DNA of 64,000 nt from Thiomicrorhabdus sp. ZW0627 (GTDB taxonomy: Bacteria > Pseudomonadota > Gammaproteobacteria > Thiomicrospirales > Thiomicrospiraceae): contig NZ_JARUQR010000005.1 of NCBI RefSeq assembly GCF_029767005.1, forward strand, positions 62,001 to 126,000. The letters run 5' to 3'. The position numbers and the translations under genes are program-made. Within the stretch, counting starts at the first letter, position 1; each line of letters opens with the position of its first letter. The notes under the pieces were generated by a model that was given only the letters and a program-made list of their open reading frames with translations, was not told where the DNA came from and did no database searches. Shown piece after piece: positions 59,166 through 64,000 of this stretch.

Positions 59166-60239
59166 TTAAAGCGCTGCAACAACGGCATCCCCCATCTCAC
59201 TGCACGTGACAAGCTTGTCGCCGTCAGAATAGATATCACCGGTACGAAGCCCTTGATCCAACACTTTCCCAACCGCGTTCTCGATCTTTTCAGCCAAGTC
59301 TTCACGACCTAAAGAATAACGAAGCATCATCGCCGCAGACAGAATCGTCGCCAAAGGATTCGCTTTGTTTTGTCCAGCGATATCCGGAGCAGAACCGTGA
59401 CTAGGCTCATACATACCTTTGTTGTTAGCATCCAAAGAAGCAGAAGCCAACATTCCGATCGATCCAGTCAGCATAGACGCTTCGTCGGATAGAATGTCAC
59501 CGAACATGTTACCGGTCACCATGACGTCGAACTGCTTAGGATTCAATACCAACTGCATCGCCGCGTTATCGACATACATGTGCTTCACTTCGACTTCAGG
59601 GTACTCTTTCGCAACATCATCGACGATTTCGCGCCAAAGCTCGGTTACTTCCAAAACGTTCGCCTTATCCACCGACGTCAACTTCTTGTTACGCTTCATC
59701 GCAGCTTGAAACGCTACGTGCGCGATGCGCTTGATTTCAGATTCGGAATAAACGTAAGTATTGAAACCTTGGCGTTCACCGTTTTCCAAAGTACGAATAC
59801 CACGAGGCTGACCAAAATAGATGCCACCGGTCAACTCACGTACGATCAGGATATCCAAACCGGCAACCACTTCCGGCTTCAAAGTCGAAGCCGACGCCAA
59901 CTGAGGGTAAAGGAAAGCAGGACGAAGGTTGGCGAACAATTCCATTTCAGAACGCAAACGCAACAAACCTTTTTCAGGACGCACGGAAATATCCAATGAT
60001 TCCCACTTGTAACCACCTACGGCACCAAGAAGAACCGCATCCGCCGCCTTGGCTTTGTCCATGGTCTCGTCCGCTAGAGGTACGCCGTGTACATCGTAAG
60101 CCGCACCACCAACCAAGTCTTCAGTCATATCAATATCCAGACCGTCCGAAACCTTCAGGGCTTCCAAAACCTTAACCGCTTCGGCTGTAATTTCCGGACC
60201 AATTCCATCACCTGGCAATACCAATACTTGTTGTGTCAT
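59166..60239 (-). CDS. leuB: 3-isopropylmalate dehydrogenase
   Basis: A 357-residue NAD-dependent enzyme of leucine synthesis. The start [15 protein letters not shown], the substrate loop [13 protein letters not shown] and [18 protein letters not shown] near the NAD site are diagnostic. It follows leuD after 65 bases. Confidence 0.98.
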   Translation of the reverse strand: MTQQVLVLPGDGIGPEITAEAVKVLEALKVSDGLDIDMTEDLVGGAAYDVHGVPLADETMDKAKAADAVLLGAVGGYKWESLDISVRPEKGLLRLRSEMELFANLRPAFLYPQLASASTLKPEVVAGLDILIVRELTGGIYFGQPRGIRTLENGERQGFNTYVYSESEIKRIAHVAFQAAMKRNKKLTSVDKANVLEVTELWREIVDDVAKEYPEVEVKHMYVDNAAMQLVLNPKQFDVMVTGNMFGDILSDEASMLTGSIGMLASASLDANNKGMYEPSHGSAPDIAGQNKANPLATILSAAMMLRYSLGREDLAEKIENAVGKVLDQGLRTGDIYSDGDKLVTCSEMGDAVVAAL

Positions 60240-60304
60240 TTCTTTGTTCTCTACTTTTTAAACTTGTTATAAATCTTGAATAATTCCGTTAAAACCGTCC
60301 GGCA

Positions 60305-60946
60305 TCAAGCGCCGAACAACCAAGGCGCGTTTTTCTTACGGTTCGCTTCATACGCTTTGATTTCATCTTCGTGCTGCAACGTCAGACCGATATCGTCCAA
60401 ACCGTTCAACAGACAGTGACGTCTGAAACTGTCTACTTCGAAGTCGATGCTGTCACCGTTTGGCTTAACCAATTTCTGCGCTTCCAAATCAACCGTTAAT
60501 TGATAACCTTCTTCCGCAAACACTTCTTTAAACAGATCATCGACCGTCTTGTCATCCAAAACGATCGGCAGGATTCCGTTCTTGAACGAGTTATTGAAGA
60601 AGATATCCGCAAAGCTCGGCGCGATCACCACATCGAAACCGTAATCTTTCAACGCCCAAGGTGCGTGCTCACGACTCGAACCACAACCGAAGTTCTCGCG
60701 TGCCAACAAAATCTTGGCACCCTGATAGCGTGGCTGGTTCAATACAAAATCCTTGCGCAAAGGACGGTTGCTGCAATCCTGACCAGGCTCGCCCACGTCT
60801 TCGTAACGCCACTCATCAAACAAGTTCGGGCCGAACCCGCTACGTTTGATCGACTTCAAAAATTGCTTAGGAATAATTGCGTCGGTATCCACGTTAGCGC
60901 GGTCCATCGGCGCGACAATCGCGGTCATTTTAATAAACTTATCCAT
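60305..60946 (-). CDS. leuD: 3-isopropylmalate dehydratase small subunit
   Basis: The 213-residue swivel-domain subunit that pairs with Leu[16 protein letters not shown] and [16 protein letters not shown] are the family marks. It lies 21 bases after leuC. Confidence 0.98.
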   Translation of the reverse strand: MDKFIKMTAIVAPMDRANVDTDAIIPKQFLKSIKRSGFGPNLFDEWRYEDVGEPGQDCSNRPLRKDFVLNQPRYQGAKILLARENFGCGSSREHAPWALKDYGFDVVIAPSFADIFFNNSFKNGILPIVLDDKTVDDLFKEVFAEEGYQLTVDLEAQKLVKPNGDSIDFEVDSFRRHCLLNGLDDIGLTLQHEDEIKAYEANRKKNAPWLFGA

Positions 60947-60967
60947 CTTTATTCTCCACTCCCGCGC

Positions 60968-62383
60968 TTACAAATAATCACGTACGTCAACAAAATGCCC
61001 AGCCACAGCTGCCGCTGCAGCCATCTGAGGACTCACCAAATGGGTACGCCCGCCAGCACCTTGACGCCCCTCGAAGTTACGGTTCGAAGTCGAAGCGCAG
61101 TGTTTGCCTGAAGGCAGCTTGTCGGCATTCATCGCCAAACACATTGAGCAGCCCGGATTACGCCATTCGAAACCGGCTTCGATAAAAATCTTATCCAGTC
61201 CTTCCTTCTCGGCTTGCATCTTGACCAAACCGGAACCAGGAACCGCCAATGCCTGTTCAACTGTCGAAGCGACTTTTTTGCCTTTCAACACTTCGGCTGC
61301 CGCGCGCAAATCTTCGATACGCGAATTGGTACAAGAACCGATGAACACGTAATCCACCGGAATCTCGGAAACCGGCATATCAGCTTCCAGTCCCATATAC
61401 TTCAAAGCGCGCTCGATACCGCCCGCTTTAACCGGATCGGATTCATTCGCCGGATTCGGTACCTTGCCATTCACATCCAACACCATCTCAGGCGAGGTTC
61501 CCCAAGAAACCTGAGGCTCAATCTTGGAACCATCAATCTCAATAACTTTATCAAAGACCGCATCATCGTCCGACTTCAGATCCTGCCACGCAGCAACGGC
61601 GGCCTCCCACTGATCTTCCTTAGGAGCGAACGGACGCCCTTTGACGTAGTCGATGGTTTTCTCGTCCACCGCAACCAGACCAACACGCGCACCGGCTTCA
61701 ATCGCCATGTTACAAACCGTCATACGGCCTTCGATCGACATGTCACGGAAAACCTGACCGCCAAACTCAATCGCACAACCGTTACCTCCAGCCGTACCGA
61801 TCACACCGATGACTGCCAAAACGACATCCTTAGGCCCGACACCCGGCTGCAATTCGCCGTCGACCTTGATCAGCATGTTCTTCATCTTCTTCTGGATCAG
61901 ACACTGAGTCGCCATAACGTGTTCGACTTCCGAGGTTCCGATCCCGTGAGCCAAGGCACCCAACGCGCCGTGCGTCGCCGTATGCGAATCACCGCAAACT
62001 ACGGTCATGCCCGGCAAGGTCGCGCCTTCTTCCGGACCAACCACGTGAACAATACCCTGACGAGGATCGCCCATACCGAATTCTGTGATACCGAACTCTT
62101 TGGTGTTCATGCCCAAGGTCTGAACCTGGATACGTGAAATCGGATCGACGATCGAGTCGACACCACCGCTCAGATCGGTGGTCGGAACGTTGTGATCCGG
62201 TGTTGCCAGGTTAGCATCGACACGCCAAGGCTTACGGTGCGCCAAACGCAGACCTTCAAACGCCTGAGGCGAAGTTACTTCGTGCAGTAACTGGCGATCA
62301 ATATAAATCAACGCCGTGCCGTCCTCTTCCTGACGCACCACATGCGCATCCCACAATTTGTCGTATAAAGTCTTTCCTGACAT
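60968..62383 (-). CDS. leuC: 3-isopropylmalate dehydratase large subunit
   Basis: The 471-residue aconitase-family subunit carrying the [4Fe-4S] cluster. Ligands are in [13 protein letters not shown] and [28 protein letters not shown] is also conserved. It is the first gene of leuCDB and divergent from queE; no leader peptide or T-box was seen in the 112 bases upstream. Confidence 0.98.
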   Translation of the reverse strand: MSGKTLYDKLWDAHVVRQEEDGTALIYIDRQLLHEVTSPQAFEGLRLAHRKPWRVDANLATPDHNVPTTDLSGGVDSIVDPISRIQVQTLGMNTKEFGITEFGMGDPRQGIVHVVGPEEGATLPGMTVVCGDSHTATHGALGALAHGIGTSEVEHVMATQCLIQKKMKNMLIKVDGELQPGVGPKDVVLAVIGVIGTAGGNGCAIEFGGQVFRDMSIEGRMTVCNMAIEAGARVGLVAVDEKTIDYVKGRPFAPKEDQWEAAVAAWQDLKSDDDAVFDKVIEIDGSKIEPQVSWGTSPEMVLDVNGKVPNPANESDPVKAGGIERALKYMGLEADMPVSEIPVDYVFIGSCTNSRIEDLRAAAEVLKGKKVASTVEQALAVPGSGLVKMQAEKEGLDKIFIEAGFEWRNPGCSMCLAMNADKLPSGKHCASTSNRNFEGRQGAGGRTHLVSPQMAAAAAVAGHFVDVRDYL

Positions 62384-62495
62384 CGCTTTTTATCCAACTC
62401 ACGTAAAATTTAAGAAATAGTTATGAATTATATCATTTCACAGCACTTACTAAATAGTAAAATACACGCAAGATTCAACAACGAAACCAGAAATT

Positions 62496-63140
62496 ATGAG
62501 CTATTCCGTCAAAGAGGTTTTCTACTCGCTTCAAGGTGAAGGTTTCCACAGTGGACGACCTTCCATCTTCTGCCGCATGAGCAAATGCAACCTATGGACC
62601 GGACGCGAAGAAGACCGTGCCGACGCCGTCTGCCAATTCTGCGACACCGACTTCATCGGCACCGACGGTCAGAACGGCGGTCGCTTCGCCAATGCAGAAG
62701 CACTTTGCCAGCACCTGTTGCAATTCTGGCCTGCTGACTCAGAGGAACATCCTTTTGTTGTCCTCACCGGCGGTGAGCCTTTGTTGCAGGTAGACCAGGA
62801 ACTGGTCGATGCATTGCATCGTCATAATTTCGAAATCGCCATTGAAACCAACGGCACCAAAACCGCGCCCGAAGAGATCGACTGGATCTGCGTCAGCCCC
62901 AAAGCCAACGCCCCGTTAATTCTGGACAGTGGCAACGAGCTGAAACTCGTCTACCCTCAGCCGGAACTGATGCCCGAAAAAGTAGAAGAACTGAATTTCG
63001 AGCACTTCTACCTGCAACCAATGGATGACGCCGATCCGAAAATCACCGAAAGCAATATCCGGCAGGCCGTCCAATACTGTCTTGACCACCCTCAATGGAA
63101 GCTCAGTCTACAGACGCACAAACTGCTTGGAATTGACTAA
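62496..63140 (+). CDS. queE: 7-carboxy-7-deazaguanine synthase
   Basis: A 214-residue radical SAM enzyme in the queuosine pathway. It begins VKEVFYSLQGEG and has the unusual cluster motif Cx14CxxC (a Cys in MSKCNLW, then CQFC). TGGEPLLQ and ETNGT bind SAM and substrate. No other queuosine gene is nearby. Confidence 0.96.
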   Translation: MSYSVKEVFYSLQGEGFHSGRPSIFCRMSKCNLWTGREEDRADAVCQFCDTDFIGTDGQNGGRFANAEALCQHLLQFWPADSEEHPFVVLTGGEPLLQVDQELVDALHRHNFEIAIETNGTKTAPEEIDWICVSPKANAPLILDSGNELKLVYPQPELMPEKVEELNFEHFYLQPMDDADPKITESNIRQAVQYCLDHPQWKLSLQTHKLLGID

Positions 63141-63201
63141 TAATCAGGCACTTGAACCACACAAAAACAAGCGCCTGACAAACCCGGCAGGCCTGTTCAA
63201 A

Positions 63202-64000
63202 ATGAAAAATCGACCTATGACTCATCACGCAAACATCCTCACCCAATTACAGATCGAAGGCCTGACCCATGACGGGCGCGGCGTCGCAAGAGTCGGCGGT
63301 AAGGCGATCTTCATCACCAACACTGTGCCGGGCGACATCGTCACAGCCAAAGTGACCGTACAACAAACCAAATTCGACGAAGCCGAGTTACTGGAAATCG
63401 AAACGCCTTCCTCCGACCGCGCAGAGCCTTTCTGCCCGAAATACCAAACCTGCGGCGGCTGCCAGTTACAACACCTGTCCATCCAGGCACAACGTTTCTG
63501 GAAAAGCGAAAACTTCCTAACCCGTCTGACCCAGGCCGTGAATTCAGACAAATGCCAAATACTCGAACCGATCACCGGCAACGACCGTGGCTACCGCCGC
63601 CGAGCCCGCCTTGGATTGGCGATCGGTAAAAAGGACAAAGTCGCCAAACTTGGTTTCAGACAGAAAGAATCCAACGAACTGGTGGACATTGAACATTGTC
63701 CGGTCTTGAGCGACGGCCTGAATGAAGCGATTGCAAAACACCGCCCGGCCTTACTTGAAAAAGCCAGCCGTGCCTACAAGGAACTGACGGTCGTGGAAGC
63801 CGACAACGGCGTTTTCGGCTTTGAAGATGAAACCAAATCGGATGAACCTTACTACACTCTGAACAACCTGAAACTGACGTTCCCGCAAGACGGTTTTATC
63901 CAGGTAAACGCTGAACTCAACCGTGAAATGGTCAATCAAGCCATCGAATGGCTGGAGCTGGAATCCGACCACAAAGTTCTCGACCTGTTCTGCGGTGTCG
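63202..64000 (+). CDS. rlmD: 23S rRNA (uracil-1939-C5)-methyltransferase (N-terminal part)
   Basis: About 266 residues are visible; the gene runs off the right edge. It has a TRAM domain (residues about 13-65, GLTHDGRGVARVGGKAIF), then the [4Fe-4S] ligands CPKYQTCGGCQLQH with a further Cys in EHCPVL, and the start of the SAM domain, VLDLFCGV, at the cut. These point to RlmD. Two in-frame ATGs (63202 and 63217) precede the TRAM domain, neither with a strong ribosome site. A copy of AGGCCTGTTC lies just upstream. Confidence 0.93.
   Translation, partial: MKNRPMTHHANILTQLQIEGLTHDGRGVARVGGKAIFITNTVPGDIVTAKVTVQQTKFDEAELLEIETPSSDRAEPFCPKYQTCGGCQLQHLSIQAQRFWKSENFLTRLTQAVNSDKCQILEPITGNDRGYRRRARLGLAIGKKDKVAKLGFRQKESNELVDIEHCPVLSDGLNEAIAKHRPALLEKASRAYKELTVVEADNGVFGFEDETKSDEPYYTLNNLKLTFPQDGFIQVNAELNREMVNQAIEWLELESDHKVLDLFCGV

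Noticed and set aside
62384-62495. Leucine attenuator or T-box upstream of leuC
   Set aside because: No leader peptide rich in leucine codons, no terminator and no T-box sequence were seen.

Overview
The window looks like chromosome of a gammaproteobacterium. The evidence is gene order: rlmE-ftsH-folP-glmM-tpiA-secG-tRNA-Leu, a complete nuoA-N operon, and leuCDB...asd-truA-trpFBA-accD-folC-SPOR-purF-metZ. The protein style resembles sulfur-oxidising Piscirickettsiaceae-like bacteria (Hydrogenovibrio/Thiomicrorhabdus type). That last placement is inferred from protein style alone. Most genes lie on the minus strand.

Layout. 1-2.5 kb: the start of a Tat-exported NrtA/CmpA-like ABC binding protein, divergent from a sigma54 activator with two PAS domains. 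Between them lie a -24/-12 promoter and a near-ideal upstream operator. 2.5-11.3 kb: a signalling block with a response-regulator diguanylate cyclase, a 1684-residue pseudokinase/ATPase/GAF/GGDEF protein and a chemoreceptor. 11.5-15.9 kb: an EamA permease, a GT4 glycosyltransferase, a DUF6428 protein, LrgAB and a BFD-like [2Fe-2S] protein. 15.9-22.7 kb: a copper/silver island with a CusCBA-type efflux system, a His/Cys-rich exported protein and a small Tat-exported protein carrying three EGKCG motifs, which recall the precursors of copper-binding RiPPs. 22.8-26.2 kb: a MYG1-type protein, then an AT-rich accessory stretch with a small membrane protein, a lipoprotein and a P-loop kinase, ending at the initiator tRNA. 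26.3-47.6 kb: DUF2818, nuoN-A, tRNA-Leu(GAG), secG, tpiA, glmM, folP, ftsH, rlmE and yhbY. 47.6-62.4 kb: a long minus-strand block of Met, purine, fatty acid, Trp and Leu biosynthesis, interrupted by an M23 peptidase/bactofilin pair. 62.5-64 kb: queE and a truncated rlmD on the plus strand.

The points most worth following up are: the orphan EGKCG protein beside the Cus system; the pseudokinase fused to a diguanylate cyclase; the nitrate-type sigma54 control region; an overrepresented palindromic word, GAACAGGCCTGTTC; and the 100-bp overlap between the M23 peptidase and bactofilin genes. No CRISPR array, transposase, integrase or rRNA was seen.
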